Notes under the pieces: generated by a model | Told to the model about the DNA's origin: nothing | The model's input: only the letters and a program-made list of their open reading frames with translations | The model's database searches: none | In this document: positions 1-10,920 of the stretch, one piece after another | Numbering within the stretch: the first letter of the stretch is position 1 | Layout: each line of letters begins with the position of its first letter | Assembly (NCBI GenBank): GCA_006937955.1 | Contig: SSNP01000152.1 | Span: 246,538 to 310,537, forward strand | Reading direction: 5' to 3' | Length of the DNA stretch: 64,000 bases | DNA from: Pachypanchax playfairii | Taxonomy: Eukaryota; Chordata; Actinopteri; Cyprinodontiformes; Aplocheilidae | Translations under genes and position numbers: made by a program

Positions 1-1145
1 CTAAACTTAAAATGTGTTCCAGGTTTATTGCATCTGAACTGGGCTCAGGAGATACACAGAATCAGATGGCATTTAGAGGAAGTACACCCATGACCCCAAT
101 GCTCATGCATGTATTATGTAACAGCAGCCTCCTCCGTTATGATGCATTTTCTCGCATCACTGATAAAAGATTAATGCAGATTCTTACACTACTCTGAGTG
201 CTTTTTTATTTAGTGTGGCCTCTCAGGAAGCTCAAACATAATGCTGATAAGCGCGTGATCTTTCTCGATATGTTGTATGATTATATAATCAATTAATTCC
301 TTAATAATCCTAAAAGCAAAACATCACAATATCTGTCTTACATTAAAATGTAAATTTGCTGCATTTCTCAAATAATAAACTTGTTAAAATCAAAACAAAC
401 AATTTGGAGAAAAAAAAAGTCAAGGACCAAATTGTTGTAAACATTTTTAAACATTGATAAATTGTGTTTAGCTGGTTAATTTCAAGTTAAAATTTCTTTC
501 ATCTCTTACTCCCACAAGAGCTGCTGCTGCTGTAGCAAAGCCAAGAACAGGGAAGTGTTTTTACAGCCTTATTTTGATTTAAAAAAAAAAAATCACTGAT
601 TGGTGCCAGTGTTTTCATTTTTGTCTTACATAAGGAAGGACAGCAATAGTTGCCATATTAATGTTCTTCCCTGAGAAAGTTGCTTTAAATGAACTGAACC
701 TCTCCAGATTCCCGTCCATCAGATTTAATAACAAGATGATCAAAGTCAAATTCAGGCCTGCTGCAGGCATTTAACATCTCAAGTAAACCTTATGTTGTAA
801 ATGATTAAATTAGAGCTCACCCAGGTCACAAGTGACATCTCTTTGAGCCAGGAAGATAAAATATACTACTTAAATTTGTATAATCAGTATCAGTGGCAGC
901 ATTTGTGACATAAACACCCACAGTGTGAAAACACCAACAGTTTACATCCATATTAATACACCTAATATCTTATTACCCACTCTCCGTGAGACAATCCACC
1001 TCTGTAAATTCATTTAAATCTCCTCTGAAAACCCATTACTTTAAGTTAGCTTTTGGTTATTGATGTTGATATCAGTTGTATCAACACCCATATACCTGAT
1101 TTTACAGCCTGTCTTTTATTCTATTTTTCTTCCTAGTTTTATTCT
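1..1145. other. AT-rich noncoding DNA, inside the vsnl1 intron
   Basis: No coding exon, RNA gene or clear repeat boundary was recognised here. On the minus strand this lies downstream of the first coding exon of vsnl1 and is therefore intron; the next vsnl1 coding exon (the one with the first calcium-binding EF-hand) was looked for and not seen. Confidence 0.5.
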
Positions 1146-1149
1146 TTAA

Positions 1150-1729
1150 AGAGGCCATTTCATACACATTTCAGGACTTTGTGGTTAATTCTTAAGTATT
1201 AACCAGTAATATGAAACATTTTATATCTAAAAAACGGCAGGAAACACTGATTAACAGACCTTTCAATCTGTCTGCTTTAAAATTCGTGTAGTTCCGGCTC
1301 CTTCCGTCAGGCTTCGTCAGCAGCTTGTTCATATTCATTGTTCGAATTTGCTGGACTCTGATTGGCTAACAAACTAGTCTATGAGAGCAAAGCATATTGT
1401 TTCCTGCCCCGCTGTGCATGGTAACGTCAGACGTCGGGTCTTTCTGTTTGCTACGTTATGCTACAGCTTTTAGCAGCAGCATGCTAGACGTGGTTTTAAC
1501 TGCTGAAGCTGATGAATACTAACGAACAAAGAAGTTGTGACAAAACAAATACAGGCCGTTCGGACTCGGGAGAACTCGGGTTTTATCGCCACCTGCGTAG
1601 TTTGAGAGATTAAAACTGAAAGAGAAGCTGTTGACCTGTTTTCACACCCACTATGAAGGTAAGAACACCTGTGGAGCTAAAATATTCAACAGAAACCTCA
1701 GAAAATCCGTTTTTAATGGAAGGGCCTCT
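1150..1729 (+). mobile_element. TTAA-flanked MITE (Kolobok/T2-like), copy A
   Basis: About 580 bp between two TTAA tetranucleotides (1146-1149 and 1730-1733). The ends are short inverted repeats, AGAGGCC at the left and GGCCTCT at the right. The same sequence recurs at 20.5, 44.1, 48.0, 49.1, 56.6 and 60.6 kb in both orientations, which defines it as an interspersed family. TTAA target sites with purine-first termini fit Kolobok/T2-type MITEs better than piggyBac; that class assignment is inference. There is no transposase, so it is non-autonomous. It carries a conserved ATGAAG followed by GTAAGA near 1651, resembling an exon-donor junction. Confidence 0.75.
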
Positions 1730-1733
1730 TTAA

Positions 1734-2987
1734 GTATTTGTTTATTGTTGCATTTTCTATTTTGCTTTATTTCTTGATTTGCTGTGCAGCACTTTGGTCA
1801 GCTGTCATGCTATATGTTAAACAAACTTGATTTATAGTATTTGTTCAATCATTTGTTCATCACTGTTTCTGTGAATGGGATACTCCTATTTTCAAAAGAC
1901 TAAGGAATAATTCATAAAACAAAATATTGAAAAAAGTAATAAGATACTTTAGGATACATTTTTGTATCAGTAGATAATCATCTCAGAGCTTCTGATTTAA
2001 ACCTGTTTTTCTGCTCAGATACAGGACGAGCAAACGGTTTGTTAAAAAGCAGAACACAGAAATGTCAACTTATCAAGATTTAGACTGATCCAAACAACAC
2101 TTCAATATCACCTGAGGGAAAACACACTATAAATGTACTGTGCTGGTGTTTTTTACAATCCTGTGATTTCTGCAAAGAGTAAATCTGTAGGTTATTTGCT
2201 TGTATTTGTGTTAATTTAGCTGTGCCTGTAGAAAATTATGTTATTGAATAATGTAACAGGAGACGGTGTGTATTGTAGAAACATATTCACTGCTTTTTAT
2301 GTGTTTCTTGGATTTAAAGTTATGTTAATTTTGGCATTTCTGGAGCACCATTCAGGCCTTGCTGTCAGATTTAATCAGTGGTATTAAAAAAAACACACTT
2401 TAAGAACAAGCATTACCTGGAAATCTTTTCTTTTAGAGTTTTTTTTTGTATTATTTTTATGCATCAAATATAAATTTCTTGCAAATGCTTTTCGAACAGA
2501 TAGAATAACACATACGTAAAGCACTTAAAAGCATCTTTAAACCTGTTAAATGGTTCATTTAACAGTCCAAAAATGAGAAATGTAATCCACCCACTTTAGA
2601 ATATAACTTGGAAAATCACTCCTACATGTCAGTAAATACTGAGATTTTTTTTCTCACACTTTATCCTCCACTAAAAAGAATAAATTAATTAATTAATATG
2701 AGTTAAAACTTTAAATACTTGCTGCATTTGAATCACAGGTAATTTCTCAATAATCATGAGGTGCATATTTAAAAAAGTTATTAAAATTATCCAGAATTTG
2801 TCAACAAAGAATGTGTCAACGTTATTTTGTTCTTCAGCAAACTACTGTTTGTTGAACCGTTCCTGATCTGGTCTTCTCTGCTTTGCATCCGACATTGGTC
2901 TTCCTCAGCTCTTTGGACTTTATAGATTCTGGTGTTGCTTACAATCAACTTCATATTTAATATTCCCTCCTACTTTCACACTTTTTT
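1734..2987. other. AT-rich noncoding DNA, vsnl1 intron
   Basis: No gene, RNA or well-bounded repeat recognised. A short poly-purine/TAAT run near 2680-2700 is the only low-complexity feature. Confidence 0.4.
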
Positions 2988-3122
2988 AGCGATGCAACAA
3001 TACCACTTTTTTCAAACCGATATGATTACCAATACTTGGATCTGAGTACAGAATGCTTTACTGAGTACAGATACTGAGTACCAATGCTGATACTTCTACC
3101 AAACAAAAAAATGCAATGATAG

Positions 3123-4071
3123 TAGAGGTGGGTGATATAAGACTTTTTCATATCACAATATGTTTTTTTCATTTCAGGCGATAACGATATATATCACGAT
3201 ATGAGCCAAATAACTATATTTGTAAGATTTAAATGTGCCGTTGCTCACAAGTAAAATGTGAAATAATCAGCAGCTTGTTTTGATTTAGACATTTATTTCC
3301 CATAATAAGTTCAACAGGGCAGATGTACTTAAGGAACATGAGACTTCAGTTTCAGATAAATAAAGGCAAATATTGCAAACTACACAAAAGGTAGCCGCTA
3401 CGTCGCGATGTCCCTTAGCTTTTTTGTCATATGGTAAGATGTTGGAGAAAGCCGACTCACTGACTGTTGCCGCGTCGCAGGGATTCCCCTGGTTGTTTTC
3501 GATGATGAATTAGCACTTTCAGTCAAAGCTTGAGCATGCTCTAGTGGGTGGCACTGCTTCAGGTGATAAAAAAGGTTTGTTGTATTTCCAGACTTTGTGG
3601 GAACATGCTTTCGGCACAATTTACAGTGCGCGCTACTCTGTTTTTTGTCAGACTTCAAATAGCCGAAATACCTCCACACTACGGAACTTCTCTGGCCCTT
3701 CCTTTCAACAATCTCTCCGGCATTGAAACCGTCATCTGTATTCTCTTCGGTAACCTGGTCAGCCAAGCTCTCGGTTGATTTTACTCTAGTCGGCACACTC
3801 ATTTCCTCCGTTACCCGGGTGGCACGGCTGCTAGCTGCTTCCCAAACAAATACACAAGTGTGGCTTGGCGCTTGTGTTGCACGTAACAAGTCACGTGACG
3901 CTGCGGCTGTGATTTGGATCGTCTCTGCGCTACTTAATGTGGATTGGCTGTTCTTATGTTTTTTTAAGACAGGAAGAGAAAAAGATGACGTCTATTGCAA
4001 TAGTTTCATTTTTCTATCAAGAAAAATTTATTTCGCGATACATATCGTTATCGTTCTATCGCCCAGCTCTA
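3123..4071 (-). mobile_element. hAT element with perfect 8-bp target duplication, nested
   Basis: The terminal repeats are TAGAGGTGGGTGATA at the left and TATCGCCCAGCTCTA at the right. They are flanked on both sides by the identical 8-mer aatgatag (3115-3122 and 4072-4079), the signature of hAT transposition. The 949-bp element holds only the start of a transposase (BED zinc finger on the minus strand) and lacks the catalytic core, so it is an internally deleted, non-autonomous copy. The intact duplication shows that it inserted after the surrounding hAT-like MITE. Confidence 0.88.
3398..3889 (-). pseudogene. hAT transposase N-terminal fragment, BED-type zinc finger (ZBED-like)
   Basis: The 163-aa reading frame contains a BED zinc finger at about residues 68-115: the aromatic start VVWRYFGYLK, a CKLC pair and then HLKQCH. 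BED fingers bind DNA at the N-terminus of many hAT transposases and of the domesticated ZBED proteins. The downstream RNase H-like catalytic domain and dimerisation region are absent, because the element ends at 3123. It sits inside a bounded hAT element with an 8-bp duplication, so a transposon remnant is more likely than a host ZBED gene. The first ~40 residues may not be translated from this start. Confidence 0.75.
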
Positions 4072-4468
4072 AATGATAGGTTTTATTTTATTCTCTGCTT
4101 GTTACAACAAATGATAGTAAAATCAATAAAAATAAAATATTATTGAAAATGACCACAAAACCAAAATATTAAAGAAAAAATAAACATTTTCTGTGAAACT
4201 ATTGCAGAGTTTCCAGATTTTAAGTATCCGGTCATGGTATCGATTAACGAACCGATACGAGTACATTAGAACGGTATTGGCCCTGATACCAGTGTCGTAT
4301 TGGTGCATCCCTCCTTTTTTTAGTTTTAATAAATCCATGTTCAAGCTGCTGTTCCACAATTTGATTGCAACACAAACCAGTAACCCTGTGGTAAATGCAT
4401 AGAAATAAGCAACAGTGTTGTGTAGCAGCACAAAACACACGTGTGAAATTGAGTGAGTACCGCCGCAC

Positions 4469-4630
4469 CTTGACATAGAGCTGCTGGAACTCCTCCAGGT
4501 TTAGCCGGCCGCTGGGGCAGTCCTTCAGGAATCCTTTGTACCACTGCTTCAGCTCATGCTCGTTGAACTCCGTGTTCTTCACTAGATCCTCCATCACTTC
4601 AGGGGTCAGTTTGCTGTTCTGTTTCCCCAT
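4469..4630 (-). CDS. vsnl1: visinin-like protein 1 (VILIP-1), first coding exon
   Basis: This exon encodes 54 residues, beginning MGKQNSKL and ending EEFQQLYVK. It is an almost exact match to the N-terminus of vertebrate VSNL1, a neuronal calcium sensor with four EF-hands of which the first does not bind calcium. Gly2 is the N-myristoylation site that allows calcium-dependent membrane association. HELKQWYKGF and the CPSG segment belong to the first, degenerate EF-hand; hippocalcin-type paralogues have CPTG here and differ at several other residues. On the minus strand an acceptor (tgtgtgcag) precedes the start by five bases and a donor (AAG|GTGCGG) follows codon 54, so the exon is in phase 0 at its 3' side. 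The remaining exons lie left of the window or were not recognised. Whether this is the a or b teleost copy cannot be told. Confidence 0.93.
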
Positions 4631-4663
4631 TTTTCCTGCACACATAGTGATGAGACAGGACGA

Positions 4664-4683
4664 GCACACACACACACACACAC
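4664..4683. repeat. (CA)n microsatellite
   Basis: A short CA run just upstream of the vsnl1 coding exon, within the intron. On the gene strand it forms a GT run ahead of the acceptor. Confidence 0.9.
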
Positions 4684-4689
4684 CAGGGG

Positions 4690-5575
4690 AGGTTAGACAT
4701 CATTCAGACTATGCAGGACACAGAGACATACTTGTAAATGTTGCACAGAGTGTTAATGACAGTGATTCATAAGGTAAAATTATTCAGTTTGTTAGGGACT
4801 TTCATCTTCTGTCTTTGAGCAGATGCTGGTCTTTTTTTAGCTTTCAGAGAAACTTTTATATTTTAACATAATTTTAACATGTTTTTGCATCAGTTTGCTC
4901 TTATATCAATTGGAAATCAAGTCTTTTAGGTGTGCAATGTAGTCTTTTTTCATCCTAAAGAAATATACATTTCCTAACCTTGAAATAATCTAAATATTTT
5001 CCAAATAACAAATATATTTTTCTAAAAAGAAAACTGTTTTTAGACAAGGTAATAGTTGCAACTTAGAGCTGCTTGCTCACTGTGACTTTCAGAAAAACTC
5101 AAGTATGTTTCAGTTAAACATTTATTAATTTCCCCACGTCCACTTCATGCAATCAGCTGTCTGTTTATCTGTATGGTGTTCATAGCCTTCATTAGTTCAT
5201 TAATTCTTTAATTATCATCCATTTGCAGAACAAGGTGAGAGTTTTGAAATGTTTTTTTTCCAACACTCTCCGGTGAGATGGTCTGTTAGACCTTTTCGGA
5301 ATGAAAAGACTGACAGCAGAAGTGTGACGAGGTGCCAGTCGCTCTGATGGTGCAGTGATAACCAGGTGCAGGAACTGTACTGTGAGAGTGCCTCATCATA
5401 TGCTCATTTTAGTAGGCGTATACATTAAAATGTTGCAGCTAGCTTGACATGACTGGTTTCCATTAGTAGAAAATTAACATACTGTCAGCTTCAGTAATGC
5501 ATCATTTTGCAGTGTGGTTTCAAATTGTGTCAAAATGAAAAAAGAAAAAAAATTTCTTGTAGAATAACAACACTG
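4690..5575. other. vsnl1 intron, no recognised feature
   Basis: AT-rich noncoding sequence; no ORF of interest and no clear repeat ends seen. Confidence 0.45.
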
Positions 5576-6530
5576 TGAGCAGAGCTGTCTCTTGGCACAG
5601 GCAAGCTAGGCAGATGCCTAGTACGCCACCTGCTGGAGGGGGTGCCACTTCAAACCCATAGGTTGTGTTCATAAACCCCGTGGTTGTGTTTACCAGAATG
5701 AAATACAGTAGAAATCACTCAGAGCGCAGACCTCTGCCAAGCAGCTTAGTTCCCTCCTTGTTCAACAAAAATAATAGACTACAACCACTGATTAGTAGTT
5801 GTTACCCCCGCCAAGGAGGTTATGTTTTTATCAAGGTTTGTTTGTCTGTTTGTCAAAAACTTCTGGGATGGATTTTGATGAAATTTTCAGGATAGGTCGG
5901 ACATGGTACAAGGATTAATTGATTAGATTTTGGTGGTGATCCGGATCACTGTCTAGATCCAGGAATAAATGCCATCAAAATCCCGGGAAGTGATCCGGAT
6001 CATCACCAAAGTTTCTCAAGTACTAAATAGTAGAACAGGAAAAACAAAATAGAAAAATGGACAGCAAGCGCAGAAAATTTCAAGAAGGATGAGCACTGCA
6101 AAACGTTTTGGTGGAAATTCAATTGGCCTCAAATATGAAGACTGTTGTTAAGGAATATAATCCCAACCTCCATTATTAGACTGACCACAGAAAGCGTTAT
6201 AGGAATTACAATCAAGATGAGAAGAGAAAAAAAGCTGAGTGAGTAGAAAGAAGACTACTACACCAGCAAGAACTTTCCCACAAAGCCTGTAAGGATGCCG
6301 ATGCTGTAGCTGAGGGAAGTTATGTCTTTAGTAAATTACCAGTAGCATTACTAGAAATGTAATTCCTACTGACAGGTCAACACTCACTCCTCTTGACTTA
6401 GACAAAATGTAAATATAGTAAACGCTCATGTCTCATGCTGTATAGCCTGGTGAGGTGGCTCAGTTACTTAATTTCTGTCAAGTGCCTTGAAATGACTTTT
6501 TTAATGAAATTTCTAAATAAATAAACTTAA
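5576..6530. repeat. mosaic of old interspersed repeats
   Basis: Three repeat-like pieces follow each other. At 5576-5650 the motif GCAAGCTAGGCAGATGCC and CCACCTGCTGGAGGGGG resembles a fish hAT terminus. At 5808-6010 the CCCCGCCAAGGAGGTTATG motif and two copies of GATCCGGATCA are typical of a widespread fish interspersed repeat. At 6055-6530 a degenerate frame begins near 6058 (MDSKRRKFQ) and is broken by several stops, suggesting a decayed transposase. Family assignments are from memory of such motifs and are tentative. Confidence 0.4.
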
Positions 6531-7364
6531 ATGTCTCGCTTATTATTGGCATACAGCTTGATGTCATCCATGTAGAGGAGGTGGCTATTGAATGCTCTAC
6601 TTTGGAACCTGTATCCGTAGCCAGTCTTTGTGATAGTCTGGTTCAGCCAAGAGTAATGGAGACAGAGCCTGATAGGGGCTGCTATGTTGTACAGAGGTTG
6701 GTGATTGGCCAGTTGTTGGATGGGACTAGCCCTTTCTGAGGTTCTTACATGATCAAGTCTTTCTGGCCTTGGTTTAATCACTCTGGGTGGGTCCCATCTT
6801 TTAACAGCTGTTTCATTTCTGCTGCAGATGTCAGTCAGTTTCTTAAGCTAGTGGGTGTGGATCATGCAGTCCAGCCCTTTGTACTTAAGACTTTGTCTTT
6901 GATGTCTGCCTCTGTAATGTGTACTGGTCCTTGTTCTGAGAGATCTTTGGTGTTGTGTGATACCCAGTTCTCACATACACGTCTCCAGTATTGTTCAGTC
7001 TCAGCTAGGGGTGGGTCTGTTCATATGTTATTCCTTTGCCAATAAGAGTACACTTTGGATGGTGTGGTGGAGAACACCGTTTATTCTTCTAGCTTTGGCT
7101 TCTCTAGTGCACCAAATGAGACATGTAGCCAGAGCTGTGAGGCATTGTTTTGAAGTCTCTAGCCTCGGGTATGGACAAGTTGAGGTATTTATTTGGTATA
7201 TTTTTCTTCAGAGGGCTAATTTTGCTCCACGTTGCCTTGATCTTAGCTTTGAGCCTCCTCTTCCACTGGTGACAATTCTTCCTTGGGGTTGTAGTCTTAA
7301 TCTTACTATAACAGCTTATCAGTGTCAGTGATGGTGCCAGTGGGGATGGTTTATAGTGCTGCAT
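6527..7364 (-). pseudogene. non-LTR retrotransposon (LINE) reverse transcriptase relic
   Basis: Read on the minus strand, the order is: a basic segment with WKRRLKAKIKATWSK (7300-7240), an ARRIN-like segment near 7090, and an RT palm segment ending HLLYMDDIKLYANNKRD (6580-6530) that contains the YMDD active-site motif. Stops and frameshifts separate these blocks and most of the finger and thumb regions are missing. The LLYMDDIKLYA form is typical of a fish LINE lineage related to the R2/R4 group; that placement is tentative. It is dead and lies within vsnl1 intron 1. Confidence 0.65.
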
Positions 7365-7679
7365 TCTATCAAACTTTCCCTCTAGTCTACACTCTTGTAA
7401 GCTTTAAGAGGGCAGAGGTTACTTTATTACTTTGCCTTTGGAAAGGATGTGTGTTTAACATCATCATCATTTTCAGTCTTAGGTCAGCTCTCCTTGTGTT
7501 CAGTTCATCTTTGTTTCTTAATGGGGCTTGGTACCCATACTTACATGGTGGGAATGATAATATATCCCCCTGACCTGTTGTCTTCTCTCCTCCTTGCTTA
7601 TAGCATCTTTGTTGTACCTTCAAAATATAGATCCTTTGTGCCATCTATACCTCTGCACGACACAGCTGATGGTCGAAAA

Positions 7680-7862
7680 AAAAACACATGAGAAAGGCCA
7701 AAAATTCAAGAAATTAACTCTTGAAAAGACACACCTGTTAACTGAAAACCATTCCAAGTGGTGGCCTCATTACGGTGATTGGAGCAATGTCAAGAGTATT
7801 CAAAGCTGTTGTCACAGCAAAAGGTGGCTACTTTGAAGAATCTAAACCATAAAACCCATCCA
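7680..7862 (+). mobile_element. Tc1-like transposon 3' fragment
   Basis: The segment with ACACCTGTTAACTGAAAACC and GGTGGCTACTTTGAAGAATC matches the noncoding tail between the transposase stop and the 3' inverted repeat of a common fish Tc1-like family. No inverted repeat end or transposase remains, so it is a fragment. Confidence 0.55.
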
Positions 7863-8525
7863 AAACTTGTGTTTTATTAGTGAAGGTTTGACCAGTGTAA
7901 GTATTGTAATTTCTTTAACAAGATCTCATTAACCATGATCCAAAATGTACAAGTTCAGACGAATTGCCTTTTAGTCAAACACAGAATTCAAGCGAGCAAG
8001 CAGGCAGCATTGAGGGCACAGAAGATACTCCACACACACCATACATGAGTGTGCAGATGTACGTCATCAAGCACAGCACAGGCTGAGTGGGCACCTATAA
8101 AAGCTAAGTGCAGGCAAATGTGATAGTTCAGCATGCAAATGACACAGGTTGAGGAGCTTGTGTGAGAGTTGGAAGCACAAGGACATGTTATTGTTTGTTT
8201 ACATTACTGTGTGGCTACAAGAATCCAGTTGCACATATCCATGACTACATGCTCACCTTGATGGCACAAATATTACACCATACCTTTAAACACAGAGAAA
8301 CTGATATGCTACAGCAGAACAGGATACCACAGTAAACACAACATGGAGTCTAAAAGGGAACATCTAACTCGACAAAACATTGCTGCAATAATCGCTAAGT
8401 GCATTTTGGAAGGTATAAAGATTAGGTGGTTCAAGAAAATTAGCGATGCTGTTAAGGTACTGTACTAAAGTACTCATACCAAGGTTTGGATGCTTATATA
8501 GATGGCCATAATCTTTTTATAAAAG
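7863..8525. other. vsnl1 intron, no recognised feature
   Basis: No coding or repeat structure with clear ends was recognised. Confidence 0.4.
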
Positions 8526-9690
8526 CCTATTCCAATTCAATGATACTTTATTAATCCCCAAGGGAAATTAGATACTGTAGTAACTCTGTGTTTCTTCAGA
8601 GAATCATTAGAGGGTTTTAGCGATGGACAGGAAGGATCTCCAGTAGCAGTCTGTGTTGTAGCAGATCTGGAAAAGCCTCTGACTGAAGACTGATTCTTGA
8701 TGAGGTACTGTGTTCTACAGATGATACAAAGGGTTTTCCATCAACTCAAGAGAGTCCAGATCAGTCCCAAGAAGAGAACCAGCCTCTTTACGTCACTTGT
8801 TTTGATGCTGCTCCCCTTAATAGGCAACTGCAGATGTGATCACACTCTCCACAACAGACCTATAAAAGATCTTCAACATCTTGCTGCAAATGTTGAAGGA
8901 TCTAAGCTTCCTGAGGAAGCACAGTCTACTCTGTCCCTTCTTAATAACAGCGTCACTGTTGTGTCTCCAGTTCAGCCTGTTATCCAGGGGAACACCCAGG
9001 TATATTTTTACTCCTCATCACATCCACTTCTTCTCCTATTTCCTATGGAAATGATGATTGACATATTGTTGCTCCTCTTAAAATCCACAATCATCCCCTT
9101 TGTCTTGTTCGTATTCAAGCTGATTGTTCCCACACCATGCAATGAAGGTGCACGAAAGCCAGCTCTCTGTTTTACTCTCAATGTCCTCACCCTTGGAAGT
9201 GTGACCATGGCTAGAGGTCTGATAGTCTCTCTTATTATCGAGACAGGCTTATTATGAAAGGAAACAAAACATTTTTTTAGTCAGAGCCTCACTGTAATGT
9301 GCAAACATTTGTGTGACCACTTTCTCATTTATACATAAAAGATATTAAATCTGGTTTTATTCAATCACTCTGAATCTTATTAATTAATTTTCCATAATAG
9401 TCATCAGATGACAGGACTCTGACCTGTACTAAAGGTTCGAGGTGTACAGAGTGAAAAGGAATGGTGAGAGTATGGTCCCCTGTGGTGTTCCTCTGCTGCA
9501 AAGATGTCCACTAGATGATATATTCAGCTCCAACCCCACAGCAAACAACCTGCAGTGAGTCCTGAAAGGTGCTCGCTTTTTCAGGTGAACAAATATAAGT
9601 GTCTCCAAGACTTTTATGATATGGGATGTTGCTGTAAAATCAACTTTATGGAGTATAACAGTTGTCTCTTCCATTTCCCAGAGGATAAAT
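8526..9690 (-). pseudogene. L2-like LINE relic (reverse transcriptase and 3' end)
   Basis: On the minus strand the 5' piece (9674-9429) has TSHIIKVLETLIFVHLKK followed, after a deletion, by GTPQGTILSPFLFTLYTSNL, an RT palm signature. A second piece (9208-9008) has LNTNKTKGMIVDFKRSNN, just after the usual catalytic aspartates. The 3' tail near 8540-8570 reads CCTTGGGGATTAATAAAGTA, the same ending as the LINE at 39.8 kb. Frameshifts and internal loss make it non-functional. The family resembles the fish L2/Maui group; the exact clade needs alignment. Confidence 0.7.
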
Positions 9691-10079
9691 GTCTGAGGAA
9701 ATGTTTTCAGAAGCTGGGCCCACTTGGCACTGGAGTGATTTCACACTCTCCCTGCATGAGTTTGTGCAGGCTTTTTACAGTCTGATGCATTGATTTTTAT
9801 CTTTATATTGATTTAACAGTTTTTAGCACATTTATTTGTGTAGATGGTGTATAACACTTAAACTATGTGCAGACCTCCACTTAGCAGCTCATTTTTCCCG
9901 CAATGTGATTCTAAAAAAAAACCCTTCCAGGATCAAAATGGTGCTCCAGATCCCTCCCAAAATCTAACTGATTGGTCTATATGTCATTCTAAATCTATTC
10001 TGATTTTTGTTTTAAATATTCATTCCAATTGTTTGACCTTATATTGTTAACAGGCAAACTATGCCTTGCAGCATGAACA

Positions 10080-10290
10080 TCCTGGTCTGGCTGGGGTATT
10101 TCAGCATAGAGTTTGCATGCTCTCTCCATGCATTTATTGTTTTACTCTGGGGATTCCAGCTTCCTCCCACAGACCAAAAGCACGTATGTTTGGTTAACTG
10201 GCAACTCTAAAACAATCTAGATGTGAGCGCTTGAATGGCTGTTTGTTTCCATGTGACCCTATAATGGACTGGTAAACGATAGTGACTGCC
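10080..10290 (+). repeat. tRNA-type SINE-like repeat, degenerate
   Basis: Contains GAGTTTGCATG, TTCCTCCCACAG and ATAATGGACTGGTAAACG in the order found in a very common teleost repeat. The same family occurs in opposite orientation at 46.1 kb and as a fragment at 26.5 kb. The copy is diverged and its ends are not clear. Confidence 0.55.
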
Positions 10291-10303
10291 TCTGAGTTAC
10301 ATG

Positions 10304-10920
10304 CAGCCAATAACCCTTTTAAAACCCGAATATTCACAATAACCCGATTCTGCACGGCCATGTAAACACCGGCAAAAACCGAATATGCTCATAACCGGGA
10401 AAAGGGTTACCCCAGGGGTATGCTCATAACCGGGTTTTTAAAACCCGGTTATGAGCATACCCCTGGGGTAACCCTTTTCTAACCCGAATATTTAGTCATG
10501 TAAAAGCGTATCAGCATAACCCCATCAAAACGTGTGTTCAGTGCATGCTCTATTCGCAAGGAATCTTGGTCTTTTGAGTAGAGAGACTGCGCCAGTATGC
10601 CGGAAGTAAACAAGTTGAGGTCAGCATGGCGAGACGCAGCACAGCACCACACTTTTGGAGCGAGGAGGAAACCAGTTTTTTCATCGGTCTGGTGAAAAGT
10701 ATGAACATTATGTCTTTTGTTAACGGCAGAAAGTACAGAGATAGCAATGTTGTTGTTTTTGGATACAGGAAGAATCGGAAGAATTGGTCCTGAAGTAGTC
10801 CGTACGTCGTGACGCTACCCAAACATCCGCGTTTAAATCGGGTTTTTACAGGTTTCATGTGTAGAGGGGTAATACTCTCTACTTATGCATGTAAACGGGT
10901 TAAACGTAAACGTAGTCACA
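10304..10920 (+). mobile_element. non-autonomous element with Myb/SANT-like coding relic (Harbinger-like?), copy 1
   Basis: The ends carry AATAACCC...CATGTAAAC at the left and CATGTAAACGGGTTAAAC at the right. The interior has a frame starting at 10626 (MARRSTAPHFW..., then SEEETSFFIGLVK) and NGRKYRDS further on, the pattern of a Myb/SANT-like DNA-binding domain as found beside PIF/Harbinger transposases. The frame breaks after about 55 codons. A related copy at 41.74-43.59 kb has the same order. This copy also contains a near-perfect palindrome at 10400-10479. The class assignment is inference. Confidence 0.5.
10400..10479. repeat. near-perfect 80-bp palindrome
   Basis: Two ~40-bp arms, AAAAGGGTTACCCCAGGGG... 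and its reverse complement, meet at TTTTTAAAA with essentially no spacer. The second copy of the host element (41.74 kb) lacks this arrangement, so the arm was probably duplicated in inverted form after insertion, or is an assembly foldback. Confidence 0.85.

Larger units (their letters stand above)
2988..4312. mobile_element. outer hAT-like MITE, split by a second hAT
   Basis: The left end reads AGCGATGCAACAATAC and the right end, on the reverse strand, AGGGATGCACCAATAC, which is a terminal inverted repeat with few mismatches. The flanking 8-mers actttttt (2980-2987) and cctttttt (4313-4320) differ at one base, the size expected of a hAT target duplication. Its interior contains the repeated GATACCAA/GTATCGG-rich motifs often seen in fish hAT MITEs. 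A younger hAT (3123-4071) interrupts it. No coding capacity of its own. Confidence 0.6.

Noticed and set aside
1150..1729. piggyBac assignment for the TTAA-flanked MITEs
   Set aside because: TTAA fits, but termini begin with AGAGG/AGC and not with CCC as usual for piggyBac; Kolobok/T2-type fits better. Not settled.
1..4468. Search for further vsnl1 coding exons on the minus strand
   Set aside because: No segment resembling the calcium-binding EF-hand exons was found, so they lie beyond the window.
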